Assembly: GCA_029856145.1 (NCBI GenBank)
Contig: JAHQWK010000011.1
Location: 62,001-126,000 of the forward strand
Source of the DNA: Promethearchaeia archaeon
Lineage (GTDB): Archaea > Asgardarchaeota > Lokiarchaeia > Sigyniarchaeales > SOKP01
Reading direction: 5' to 3'
DNA length: 64,000 nt
Both the position numbers and the translations under genes were made by a program. Below the pieces are notes generated by a model, which saw nothing but the letters and a program-made list of their open reading frames with translations, was not told the DNA's origin and did no database searches. Below are positions 35,818 through 45,003 of the stretch, one piece after another; position 1 is the first letter of the stretch, and each line of letters starts with the position of its first letter.

Positions 35818-35961
35818 CTATTTCTTAAGCTTTTTTCGAAGCTTTTCTTCCATTAGCTTTTGACGAACATCTTTAACATATTTATTGTTTTCAATCTTAT
35901 TTTTCAGCGTTTCTTTGTTATACGTCCAGCCATTTCGTTTTCCATTTCCGTTAGTTCCCAT
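35818..35961 (-). CDS. Small basic protein (47 aa)
   Basis: This short minus-strand frame was found by reading the gap. It starts ATG at 35961 and encodes 47 residues. It opens with M-G-T-N-G-N-G-K-R-N-G-W and ends with a helical, lysine-rich segment (K-L-M-E-E-K-L-R-K-K-L-K-K). The glycine/asparagine start with a single tryptophan and the coherent amphipathic tail look like a real small protein, perhaps nucleic-acid binding. No family is recognised. Confidence 0.45.
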   Translation of the reverse strand: MGTNGNGKRNGWTYNKETLKNKIENNKYVKDVRQKLMEEKLRKKLKK

Positions 35962-36093
35962 AAACGTCAAAACCAATGTGTATTTTTATGTTTTATTATT
36001 TTTATTAGGTCCTTAATATATTTAAAGATATATTATATCGACAAAATTCCTACGAATATCCACAAATTTCTAGACGATACATAAATATAAATA

Positions 36094-38268
36094 TTAGAAA
36101 ATTTTAAGCGTAAGATGAATTTCTAAGTTCTTATCAAGTTTGAAAAAAGGAACAACATTAATTCCTTGATAAATTTCTTTATAGCCCTCTTCTGTATAAG
36201 CGTATGCAATTATAGGAAATTTATTAAATTTGATTAAATCATTATTACTGGAAATATCAATATCTAAATTTAGATCATAAGATTCATCATAAGCTCTAAA
36301 ATGAGAACCTGTATATTGAAATGGCTCCAGAAATTTAATGTCTTTATCATCGTCAAAATCTCCTTGTTTGCTTTCCCATTGAAATTTAGTTGTGTCTCCA
36401 TTAAAGAAAAAAGGGATATCAATAGCCATATTTATATTTTTAACAATACGGTTTAAGATTCCTTCATTTTCAGGGATTTCATTGAAATTTATTCTTAAAG
36501 AGACTTTAATTTCACTATCTTCTACATATATATCTTTTGTAATTCGAACTGGGTTTCGATCATCAGAATCAGGGTCCTTTATGCTTCCTATTTTCTCCAT
36601 CTCGATGATTGCAATCTTTCCTTCTTTTTCAGTACTAGTAACTCTAAAGTTTTCATCAACAAAATTTCCAAACTCATAATATTGATCTGCTTGAAGTTGT
36701 TCAAGTGTTATTTCATCATTTAAAAATCTAAGCCGTAATAAGTTCTTTTTGAACCTATCAACTAAAACTTCTTCTGTAGCGAGTTTTTTACTCTCATGAT
36801 AAGCTTCTGGCCATCTAGTTAAAGTATTTAATAGGTTATAGGATTTAGGTTTGTAGTCTAATTCAAAAATAGTACCACCATCACTAGGATTAATGTATAC
36901 ATTAAATATATCAGATTCAATTAAATATTCTGTTTTACTATCTTTAAGAAAATCAATTGGTGTTATGTAAATATAGGATTTCAGTTTTGGATTAATTAAT
37001 AAGTTTATTTCATCGAGTATTTTCTCAGCATTTATTAAATGTGTATAAACTGAAAACCTTAAAAACTGTAAATAAACTCCCCCGAATAAACCATGCCAAT
37101 AACAATCATTGCATTGAGCTTTATAGATCTCATCCCAGGCTTCAGCTATTTTTTTTAAGATTACAGAAATTAGTTGTTCATTTTGAACGTTTAATAAGTT
37201 TTCTTCAGTGTTAACGAGTTTATTTCTTACATAAAGCATCTTCTTATGCATATTATTAGATTCTGGATATTTTATTAGGAAATATCTCCAAAATCCTCCA
37301 CGGAGGAATTGATATGTCTCCTTCTTTTCTTCATCCTCTCTCAATGACTTTCGGATTGTCTTAAAATTCTTTCGAATTTCGGTAGGTAAAACCCATTCTT
37401 CCATTTTATCATAACTCGCAGTTGGAAGATATACCAAACTTTTAGCCGGAAACTTGGCCATATATTCAGAAAGGGTTAATGATTTAATCCATGTGTTATT
37501 TCTAATTTGTTCTAAAAATGCTGGAATAAAAGGTTTTCCATTATCTCCCTCATGATGCCCTTGACCTTCCACATAGCAAATTTTGTGTGTAGTTCCCCAA
37601 ACACCCATTTTTTCCGCATCAGATATGAGTAAAACGCACCTATCACCTTTTTCGTTGGCAGCATTTTTCAAATAGTCGATTGACATATATGTGGGCTTCC
37701 AAGGGGTTAAGTACCTTAATTCTTCATTGATAGGAAATATTCTTAGAGTTTTTCCTTCATCTTCTGTAATATAGGAATAGAACGTATCTTCTTCAGTAAT
37801 CCCTGTGGATCTAAAATGATTATCATCAAGGATAACATATTTTAATCCTACATCATTCAAAAATGAAGGATAATTTGGTTCCCATACTCTTTCTGATAAC
37901 CAAGCACCTTTCACATCAAGCTCAAATTCTTTTTTTATTAGATCAGATAATTTCTTCATTTGAGCTATTTTATCGCGATACGGGATAATAGCAAATATTC
38001 GTTCATAATAACCCCCTCCAATAATCTCTATTTGTCCTCTTTTTGCCATAATTTTTAATTTCTCTATGAAATTGGGTTTATTTTTTAAAAGCCATTCCAA
38101 TAAATTGCCTGAAAAATGAAGTGTTATTTTAATATCAGCAAATTTGAAAATATTATCAATAAGGGGTTCATATGATTTATTATAGACATCTTCAAATACC
38201 CACGGGAAGTTATCAACTGGTTGATGGAAGTGAAAGACAATTGGGAGGCAAATGGTTTTTTCAGTCAT
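36094..38268 (-). CDS. GH57 4-alpha-glucanotransferase / alpha-amylase
   Basis: This enzyme transfers or hydrolyses alpha-1,4-glucan chains. The GH57 core starts with F-H-F-H-Q-P-V-D (about residues 12-19). The catalytic nucleophile is E126 in G-A-W-L-S-E-R-V-W-E-P and the acid/base is D217 in L-I-S-D-A-E-K-M-G-V-W-G. The positions nearly match E123 and D214 of the Thermococcus litoralis glucanotransferase. C-terminal beta domains (DUF1925/1926 type) complete the usual 650-730 residue length. The gene is divergent from a maltokinase with a 90-base shared promoter region, pointing to a joint role in maltodextrin/glycogen handling. Confidence 0.9.
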   Translation of the reverse strand: MTEKTICLPIVFHFHQPVDNFPWVFEDVYNKSYEPLIDNIFKFADIKITLHFSGNLLEWLLKNKPNFIEKLKIMAKRGQIEIIGGGYYERIFAIIPYRDKIAQMKKLSDLIKKEFELDVKGAWLSERVWEPNYPSFLNDVGLKYVILDDNHFRSTGITEEDTFYSYITEDEGKTLRIFPINEELRYLTPWKPTYMSIDYLKNAANEKGDRCVLLISDAEKMGVWGTTHKICYVEGQGHHEGDNGKPFIPAFLEQIRNNTWIKSLTLSEYMAKFPAKSLVYLPTASYDKMEEWVLPTEIRKNFKTIRKSLREDEEKKETYQFLRGGFWRYFLIKYPESNNMHKKMLYVRNKLVNTEENLLNVQNEQLISVILKKIAEAWDEIYKAQCNDCYWHGLFGGVYLQFLRFSVYTHLINAEKILDEINLLINPKLKSYIYITPIDFLKDSKTEYLIESDIFNVYINPSDGGTIFELDYKPKSYNLLNTLTRWPEAYHESKKLATEEVLVDRFKKNLLRLRFLNDEITLEQLQADQYYEFGNFVDENFRVTSTEKEGKIAIIEMEKIGSIKDPDSDDRNPVRITKDIYVEDSEIKVSLRINFNEIPENEGILNRIVKNINMAIDIPFFFNGDTTKFQWESKQGDFDDDKDIKFLEPFQYTGSHFRAYDESYDLNLDIDISSNNDLIKFNKFPIIAYAYTEEGYKEIYQGINVVPFFKLDKNLEIHLTLKIF

Positions 38269-38358
38269 TTCTCTGTATTTACTTTTTTTATTTTAAATAT
38301 ATGTAAAAATTTTTACCTATAAAACATAACTAATTATATTATTGAAAATTGAAAATTA

Positions 38359-40089
38359 TTGATTTTTATGATAAATTATTTTGATAAAAATGTGATTCAA
38401 GGAGTTTATAATTCAAATGAGTTCAAAGGTTGGCTTCTTTCAAGAAGATGGTTCGGAGATAAATCAGCTTTATCAAATTTAGAGTTTGATATTCAAGTAC
38501 AATATTTTGAAATTATCGCAGGAAGAATTTTTCTAACAATTATTGAAGTAAAAACACCTAATTATTCTAAAACTTATTTTCTTCCCTTAATCTATTATGA
38601 AAAAGTCGAAGATTTTTTAAATTCCAGTGAAAAAACACATTCTAATATATTAAAACTCACTGAAAACACATTTAGTAAAAAATTAGCTATTACTCTCGAA
38701 AATAAACAGAAAGTTATTACACTCAATTTTGTGGAAGCGGAGCTTTGCCTTTTTTTCTGGAAGAAAATGTTATTTGATGCTAGGATCTCTGAAAAATTCC
38801 CTTCATTAAATTTAGAATTATCTCTTTATACTAAACAGTTTGAAGATGAAATAAACATGAAAAAAGTACAGAATTTAATTGAAGCAGGGATATACCCAGA
38901 TCGATATGAACTTTCAATTAATCAATTAGGAGGAGGAAATACAACTAATATCTTATTTTCATTAAATATATCTAATAAAAGAGATCCAGACCAAAAACCT
39001 ATCTCTTATGTTTTAAAATCTTATAAAGATTATTCTGTAAGCTTAGAACCATCAATTTTATTTGTTTTAGTAAAAAATAAGTTTCCAAACACTCCGAAAA
39101 TATATGGAACAATTAAAGTACGAGATAAAGAAACTATTGGAATACTTGAAAACGTTCCCAATATTGGAAATTTAGGTGATATATACTGGACTGAACTCAA
39201 TAATATGATTACTACGGTATTTAAAGATGGTGATGAGGACTATTCTAAGTTTAGTGACAAATCAAATACCTCTCAATTAATTAAAGAAAATTGCATTGAA
39301 ACCTTAAAAGTATCTGTAGAAATTGGAAACTATATTAAAAGTTTACATAAATCCTTAATTCTGCCTGAAAAAGAAGAATATAGTTTAGAATCAGTAGATA
39401 GTAAAATTTTTCTTAAAAATTATTCAGATAGATTAAATTCTATGATTTCAGATTTACTAACCAATATGAATGAACAACCAGAAAGTGCTTTCTTCAATTT
39501 ACCGAAAATAAGTTCAATTCTTATAGATATTAAAGATATTATCGAAAGATTTCGTTCCGAATTTAAGCAACTAAAAATTAAAATTCAACCAGTTCATCAA
39601 GATTTACACATGGAACAAATTCTATATAACATAGTAGATGGTCAATATAATTATTATTTTATAGATTTCGAGGGTGACCCACAACTTTCATTGGAAGAAA
39701 AAAAGGGAAAGTTTCCAGTAGAAAAAGACTTAGCTTCATTTTTAAGAGCTTTGAGTTATATCAAGTTTAACACTTTACTTATTTTTATTGAGCAAAAAAT
39801 AATTCGAAAAGATAAGTATGAAGTACCTGAAGAAATTCTATACAATCTTTACTTCAGAAGAGCTGCTAGACCTTTAAAAAAAATTCTTGATAGCGTTCTT
39901 AATGTTCTTAATATATGGGAATTAAAACTAATAGGAAAAATATTGAAAGATTTAGACGTAGACTATGTACTAATTACATATTTCTATATTGAAAGAGCTT
40001 TGTATGAATTAAATTATGAAATTTTATTCAGACCAAATAAAATAATTATTCCTATTTTAGGATTAAAAGAAATAGTTGATAAAAGTTAA
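38359..40089 (+). CDS. Maltokinase-like phosphotransferase
   Basis: The protein should phosphorylate maltose to maltose 1-phosphate, the donor for GlgE-type glucan synthesis. R-R-W-F-G-D-K-S (about residues 29-36) is the cap-domain signature of maltokinase (Pep2/Mak). The kinase-like domain holds N-Q-L-G-G-G-N-T-T-N (near 190-200), V-H-Q-D-L-H-M-E-Q (about 412-420) as catalytic loop and Y-F-I-D-F-E-G-D-P (about 430-438) as the metal-binding segment. The start ATG at 38368 is more likely than the TTG at 38359. It is longer than typical maltokinases because of extra helices near 300-360. A sister GH57 gene is divergent. No GlgE homolog lies in the window. Confidence 0.8.
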   Translation: MIFMINYFDKNVIQGVYNSNEFKGWLLSRRWFGDKSALSNLEFDIQVQYFEIIAGRIFLTIIEVKTPNYSKTYFLPLIYYEKVEDFLNSSEKTHSNILKLTENTFSKKLAITLENKQKVITLNFVEAELCLFFWKKMLFDARISEKFPSLNLELSLYTKQFEDEINMKKVQNLIEAGIYPDRYELSINQLGGGNTTNILFSLNISNKRDPDQKPISYVLKSYKDYSVSLEPSILFVLVKNKFPNTPKIYGTIKVRDKETIGILENVPNIGNLGDIYWTELNNMITTVFKDGDEDYSKFSDKSNTSQLIKENCIETLKVSVEIGNYIKSLHKSLILPEKEEYSLESVDSKIFLKNYSDRLNSMISDLLTNMNEQPESAFFNLPKISSILIDIKDIIERFRSEFKQLKIKIQPVHQDLHMEQILYNIVDGQYNYYFIDFEGDPQLSLEEKKGKFPVEKDLASFLRALSYIKFNTLLIFIEQKIIRKDKYEVPEEILYNLYFRRAARPLKKILDSVLNVLNIWELKLIGKILKDLDVDYVLITYFYIERALYELNYEILFRPNKIIIPILGLKEIVDKS

Positions 40090-40109
40090 ATCATACTTTA
40101 CTATTCTTT

Positions 40110-40721
40110 TTACTCAGATTCTTCTTCAGGTATTTTGGCAAATTCAAAGCAATAATGGGTTGAAGATCGGATTTGTGGATTGATATTCTTGGTATATTGT
40201 GCTCTTAAACTTTTATTATTATCTATTGCTTCTTCTGTAAACCTCGTGTCGTACTCATATTTTAGCTCATAATTAACTAATTTATATACAAATGCTTCAA
40301 TGAATTTTTTTGGTCCAAATTTTTTAGAAAACCAAATATAGTTCTCATCATCAATTAGTTTAGAGAAAAAACCTAAATGTTCGCATAAATCTAATTTATA
40401 CCCGATATTATCAAGGTTACCTTGTATTGTAGCAATATCATTAATAAAACGGGCAGTTTTAACACCTAATTCCATTTGTTCAATCTCATTTAACCCTTCA
40501 ATAAGTTTCCTTAAAAGGCTTTTTTTCATTATTATTAAATCTCTATCATTAACTGATTTAATTGTATTGTTTTGAGTGACAACATATCTTGACATGTCAA
40601 GATATTTGCGAATAAAATCTGCTTTTGAAATACCTAACTTAGAACGTATTTTTTCAATATATTGATTTAATTCTTCTTCGATTCTAACTGTTATAACTGT
40701 TGTAGGTTTTTTTTCTGGCAA
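40110..40721 (-). CDS. Ribbon-helix-helix regulator with long C-terminal domain
   Basis: Residues about 1-48 match a MetJ/CopG-type ribbon-helix-helix, with V-I-T-V-R-I-E-E-E-L-N-Q-Y-I (about 9-22), followed by G-I-S-K-A-D-F-I-R-K-Y (about 34-44). Such proteins dimerise and bind operators with the N-terminal strand. The remaining 150 residues, mainly helical, with a conserved-looking H-L-G-F-F-S segment, are not recognised and may be a ligand-sensing domain. The gene sits at the head of an 804-base gap that could hold its operator. Confidence 0.7.
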   Translation of the reverse strand: MPEKKPTTVITVRIEEELNQYIEKIRSKLGISKADFIRKYLDMSRYVVTQNNTIKSVNDRDLIIMKKSLLRKLIEGLNEIEQMELGVKTARFINDIATIQGNLDNIGYKLDLCEHLGFFSKLIDDENYIWFSKKFGPKKFIEAFVYKLVNYELKYEYDTRFTEEAIDNNKSLRAQYTKNINPQIRSSTHYCFEFAKIPEEESE

Positions 40722-41389
40722 TAGTTAAATCCTCCTTGAATGTAATATTTGTATTTATTTGATATCATTTGTAATAGAAGTAATTATAGTATATAAATGA
40801 TTGTTTTTTACATTTTTAGGAAAAAATTATAAAAAAATACACATGCATATAATGTATTTTAAACTAGTAGGATAACTTTTAATATGAAAATCTCTTTAGT
40901 TTTGATTTTTAATGAAGATATAATAAAGATTTTCAATTTAATTTAGAATTAATTCTAGGATTTAATTTTGTATTGAATTCCCCATCATATTATGTGATTT
41001 TTAATATTTTCAAGTTAAAGTTTAACAATAATTTCTCAATAGGGTTATTTCCTTGAAATCTCACAGTTTTAATATGTATATATAATTCATCAAAAATCAT
41101 TCTAGAATAGATAAAAGTTGAAGATTATGTGAAGTGGGAATTTTATGGTACGTTTAATAAGTTTTATGTATTTATTTAATAGAATTTAATAATTTTACTG
41201 CTAGCGTTTTAACTATAATTTATAGCCAAATCTTATAATTAGAGCATAAAATGGCTCTCATTCTAAGATTCATTCATATTTTGATTGTTTAAAGATTATA
41301 GAAAGATGTAATTTTATTAAAAGAATGCTTTATTAAATAAACATTCCTAAAATTAAAAACAAGTTATATATGATTTCAATGTCAATTGT

Positions 41390-41405
41390 AATTATTGTAA
41401 TAATT
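41390..41405. promoter_or_regulatory. Inverted repeat, candidate operator
   Basis: AATTATT-GT-AATAATT is a perfect 7-base palindrome with a 2-base spacer, about 120 bases before the ArsR-like gene. In such AT-rich DNA it may be chance. Confidence 0.25.
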
Positions 41406-41449
41406 AGTAATCGTTGAATACAAACGAATTATGAATTTTTGCTGTATAA

Positions 41450-41459
41450 GATATATATA
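41450..41459 (+). promoter_or_regulatory. Candidate TATA box of the ArsR-like gene
   Basis: The sequence around GATATATATACGG lies about 66 bases before the ATG and matches an archaeal TATA element. It is downstream of the inverted repeat. Confidence 0.35.
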
Positions 41460-41525
41460 CGGTGAATTATATAGTTTTCTTGTAATACAAAAGTAAAAAT
41501 TTTATTAAGGGTTGGATAGACAGTT

Positions 41526-41855
41526 ATGGAAATTACACAAACCGGTATTTTGGAAGTCAATTTGCAAAATAAATCTGAATCTATATCTATAGAATCAGAT
41601 GAACAAATTGAGAAAATTGTTAAAGCTCTGTCCTCGCGAACAAGACGTCAAATACTTCGTCATATTCAAGAAGAGCCAATGGATGTGTCAAATATTGCAG
41701 CTAGTTTAGATATGACAGAAGCCAATATATCTGCCCAAATAAAAAAACTTGAGGAAGCTGGTTTAATTGAGTGCTCTTACTCGTCTGGTAACCATGGGGT
41801 CAGGAAGATTAGTAATTTAAAATTCAATAAACTTGTTATTAAATTTTCATCTTAA
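41526..41855 (+). CDS. ArsR-like winged-helix regulator
   Basis: The 109-residue protein has an ArsR/SmtB-like winged helix at about residues 25-100. K-A-L-S-S-R-T-R-R-Q-I-L-R-H-I (about 34-48) is the typical helix 1 opening, S-N-I-A-A-S-L-D-M-T (about 57-66) the turn and S-A-Q-I-K-K-L-E-E-A-G-L-I (about 71-83) the recognition helix. No metal-site cysteine pair is seen. The neighbouring 804-base gap is its likely target region. It is convergent with the B12 radical SAM gene 20 bases downstream. Confidence 0.82.
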   Translation: MEITQTGILEVNLQNKSESISIESDEQIEKIVKALSSRTRRQILRHIQEEPMDVSNIAASLDMTEANISAQIKKLEEAGLIECSYSSGNHGVRKISNLKFNKLVIKFSS

Positions 41856-41875
41856 AGATTTTTTAAAAAGAATTT

Positions 41876-43453
41876 TTAACCAGTAGTTTTTACTGGTTCT
41901 TTTGTTTTTTTAGTCAGAGCAATTGTCTCTAATTTTTTATCAAAAGTTCCATGTTTTTCAGTTAATTTATTTGGTATTCCATGTTTCATTATATCTTTCA
42001 TTTCATCGGAGATAATATCTTGTGTCATTCCCATTGAATGAAGCATATCTAATCCGCTAACAATCACTGTTTTAGCAAATCGAGGTATATTTCGCGTCAT
42101 CCAATTGAATTTCCCAAATGGATTAATGTATCTTTTTACGAGCATTCGAAGCCAACCCTTACTAAGATAATAAGCAGAATATGCTTCACCAACTAATCGA
42201 TACATTTCATTAGTAGTTAGTTGTTCTGTACGCATCATTGGATGAAACAAATCATAATGCTTATAATTATTACTAGTAATCATATTTTTTTCTAACATTT
42301 CATTGTAGAAATCTGTTCCCGGAAATGCGGTAATAGGTGTAAATTGGATACAGGTTAGATTAAGTGATTTAGCAAATTGAATATTTTGTCTTACCATTGT
42401 TTTGGTTTCACCTGGATATCCAATAATTACACCTCCAAATATCGAAATTCCATGATCTTGAAGTGATGAAACCACCTTTCTTACCATATCTGGAGTAGTA
42501 TTTTTTTTATTCATAGCATCAAGGCTTTGTTGATGCACTGATTCAATACCAAGAAATACTTGTCTCATTCCCGCTTTATGCATTAAATCAACTAACCAAG
42601 GATTTCGATATAATGAATCTACTCGCGATTGGCAGGAAAAAAGCATTTTGTTTGGAACCCCTGATCGAATCATAGTTTCAAGTATTTTCTTTGTCCGCTT
42701 TATTTTAATAGTAAAATTATCTTCACAGAAAAAAATAAAATCGTTTTTCCAATCTATATCATAAATTTCTTGCATAATCCTTTTGATAGATTTTGTTCGA
42801 TAAGTTATGTGGTTATTTGGATTTCTCCACATTTTTATAATGCAACAGAATTTACAATTATGTGGACAACCTCGTGAAGTTTCAAGTTGAGCAACTCTAG
42901 CACCTAAATAAACATATTTTTTATCATCTAATAAATCTCTTCGAGGCATGGGAAAATTATCTAAGTCAGGTTCTAACGTTCGATCCTTGTTATGAAGGAC
43001 TCGTCCTTCGTTATTTTTATACGAAACTCCATCAATATCTTTTAGTGATGTATTAGCTTTGTTTCCATCGAGATAATCTATTAGTTCACGAAATGTGTGT
43101 TCTCCTTCGCCCCTAACAGCATAATCTATTGCAGGATGCTTTGCTACATATTCAGGAACTAATGTTGGCTGGTATCCACCAATTATCGTCGTACAACCAA
43201 GATCTTTTGCCATTTGTGCTACTTCAAATGCCTGAGAGATTTGAGGCGTCATACTTGTGAGAGCTAAGATGTCACTCTGATTCAATAATGAACGGAATCT
43301 TTTTTCATTATACTTATGAACTTTAAAATCAAATAATTTTGCGTCATGTTCTGGAACCATGGCTGCAATTGAGATTAAGCTTAATGGAGGTCCTTTAATT
43401 ATCGCATCAAGTCCAGAACTAAGTCGTGCAGGATTAACATATAAAATTTTCAT
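41876..43453 (-). CDS. B12-binding-domain radical SAM protein
   Basis: Residues about 1-135 resemble the cobalamin-binding Rossmann domain found before radical SAM enzymes (A-R-L-S-S-G-L, then G-G-Y-Q-P-T-L-V-P and R-G-E-G-E). The SAM cluster motif is S-R-G-C-P-H-N-C-K-F-C-C (C-x3-C-x2-C, about residues 194-205), followed by the core barrel and a C-terminal region of about 130 residues. It probably carries out a methylation, C-C or C-S bond reaction on an unknown substrate, possibly a lipid or cofactor. Relatives often have functions that cannot be predicted by sequence alone. Confidence 0.82.
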   Translation of the reverse strand: MKILYVNPARLSSGLDAIIKGPPLSLISIAAMVPEHDAKLFDFKVHKYNEKRFRSLLNQSDILALTSMTPQISQAFEVAQMAKDLGCTTIIGGYQPTLVPEYVAKHPAIDYAVRGEGEHTFRELIDYLDGNKANTSLKDIDGVSYKNNEGRVLHNKDRTLEPDLDNFPMPRRDLLDDKKYVYLGARVAQLETSRGCPHNCKFCCIIKMWRNPNNHITYRTKSIKRIMQEIYDIDWKNDFIFFCEDNFTIKIKRTKKILETMIRSGVPNKMLFSCQSRVDSLYRNPWLVDLMHKAGMRQVFLGIESVHQQSLDAMNKKNTTPDMVRKVVSSLQDHGISIFGGVIIGYPGETKTMVRQNIQFAKSLNLTCIQFTPITAFPGTDFYNEMLEKNMITSNNYKHYDLFHPMMRTEQLTTNEMYRLVGEAYSAYYLSKGWLRMLVKRYINPFGKFNWMTRNIPRFAKTVIVSGLDMLHSMGMTQDIISDEMKDIMKHGIPNKLTEKHGTFDKKLETIALTKKTKEPVKTTG

Positions 43454-43692
43454 AATTTTTTCTTACCTAAATATTTCTCTTATCTTCATAGTTTTTTTAA
43501 GGAGAGTGCTTAACTTTATCTAACTTATAATTTTTAATTATAGTTGAATAATAGAAGAAGCCTTGAGAGCTTATCAGTTCATTCTCACCATATTAAACTA
43601 TTTTATTATTTAATATTATGAAATCTTATTAAACTTTGTTATTTCTACATAGTTTAAAACATAAAAAGAATCAAATTTAGGCACTTAGGATT

Positions 43693-44832
43693 TTATTTGA
43701 AGTAAGAAATAAGAGTATTTTTTATCATTTCAAAATGACCTAAATGCGTTTTAGAAAGAGTTTCAAGTACTTCTATAATTCCTACTTTTTCAATCCTTTC
43801 AGTAATTTTGTAATAAGGAGATTCTTTCAATTTTTTCACTAATGCTTTATTTTTCTCAAGATTTCCTAATAAGTATTCTATTGGATTTAATTCGTGAGTT
43901 CCTAGCATTGCTTGAATGATTGCAATGAGCATTGTATCAAAAGTGGTACGAAGAATTATTTCTTGATCAAACTCTGAAGATATCGGAAACAGATAAGATT
44001 TAAGCATAGAGATAGATTCTTTAAATAGGTCTAAAGATTCATTTCCTAATTGTTTAATTCGCTCATTATAAGCTCGATTCTCGGATGCTCTTAAACATAA
44101 AGCGGTTACAGTTTGATATTCTGCAACAAAATGAATGAATCTTGCTTTCACGTTAAGATATGTATCTTTTGATTCTTCCTCATCTATAAAATTATCTAAG
44201 TCATCCAAAGCTTTTCTAAAGTATGAAGCAATATCGGAGAATTTTTTAGCAGAATCTTCGAATTCTCCACTTGACAATAAATTTAATGCTCCTTTTTCTT
44301 CTAATTCATAAAGCTCATCAAATTTGTGTATTTTCATAACCGCTTTTAATATTAATCGCTTTCCCTCATCTTTTTTAATTTTTGAACGCTCAAATGCTTG
44401 TCCTGCTTTTAGAAGAAGTATTGAAGATAAATTAATATACTCCTCAGGATCTGTCTCATAGAAATAATCTGAAGCTTTTTGCCATGATTCTCCTGCAGTC
44501 TCCCAATCATGCATATTAAAAGATACATTTCCTAATTGTATTAATAATTTAGCGGAAACTTCATTAAGTTTTAATTCTTCAGTTTTTCTAATTATTGATT
44601 TCAATCTATAAACAGCTTGAATATTATTTTTAAATCTCGAGATTATTTGAGCAATTCTGATGTATAATTCATCTAATTTAAGATAACTACCAAGATCAAG
44701 GTAGATTGAGGCTGCTTTTTCATAAATTTGGATTGCTTCTTTTCCTTTCCCACGATCAGCAAGGGTTTCTGCTTGGTCTATTAATCTTATAGCCTCCAAC
44801 TCTTTCTCATCATTATCGATATTATTGATCAT
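43693..44832 (-). CDS. Alpha-helical repeat protein resembling SNAP/TPR
   Basis: The whole chain is built of antiparallel helices. Repeats of about 38 residues begin A-I-Q-I-Y-E-K-A-A-S-I-Y-L-D-L-G and G-E-S-W-Q-K-A-S-D-Y-F-Y-E and carry the A-x2-Y/F-x2-A pattern of TPR and of alpha-SNAP. Overall length (379) and repeat layout are close to SNAP proteins, and SNAP-like proteins are reported in Asgard genomes. No catalytic residues are evident. It could be an adaptor for an ATPase or for trafficking-like proteins. No NSF-type AAA ATPase lies in the window, so partner assignment is open. Confidence 0.55.
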   Translation of the reverse strand: MINNIDNDEKELEAIRLIDQAETLADRGKGKEAIQIYEKAASIYLDLGSYLKLDELYIRIAQIISRFKNNIQAVYRLKSIIRKTEELKLNEVSAKLLIQLGNVSFNMHDWETAGESWQKASDYFYETDPEEYINLSSILLLKAGQAFERSKIKKDEGKRLILKAVMKIHKFDELYELEEKGALNLLSSGEFEDSAKKFSDIASYFRKALDDLDNFIDEEESKDTYLNVKARFIHFVAEYQTVTALCLRASENRAYNERIKQLGNESLDLFKESISMLKSYLFPISSEFDQEIILRTTFDTMLIAIIQAMLGTHELNPIEYLLGNLEKNKALVKKLKESPYYKITERIEKVGIIEVLETLSKTHLGHFEMIKNTLISYFK

Positions 44833-45003
44833 TGTTTTTTCTCCCTAACAACTAGCAATTTGTAAATATATGGTTTATTTAAAATTTCAATACAATTTAC
44901 TTAGACTTAATTAAGATATTAAAATCTTAGTATTAATAGCTTTTTATAAAAAAAATTTTTATTTCTTTATATCTTTGCATTAAAATGTTAACACATCGTT
45001 CTA

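Larger units (their letters stand above)
40722..41525. other. 804-base AT-rich gap between divergent regulators
   Basis: No protein-coding frame of quality was found. It lies between two divergent regulator genes (RHH and ArsR-like). It contains a perfect seven-base inverted repeat (41390-41405) and a TATA-like element at 41450-41459, both described separately. A longer conserved RNA or operator array cannot be excluded by eye. Confidence 0.4.

Noticed and set aside
38359..40089. Initial idea that the protein is a trehalose synthase-maltokinase fusion
   Set aside because: No GH13 domain is present; only the cap and kinase-like parts are seen.
40722..41525. Large gap examined for a structured RNA or CRISPR-like repeats
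   Set aside because: No repeat unit, no paired-stem pattern beyond one short inverted repeat and no tRNA-like cloverleaf could be seen. An RNA search would be needed to exclude one.
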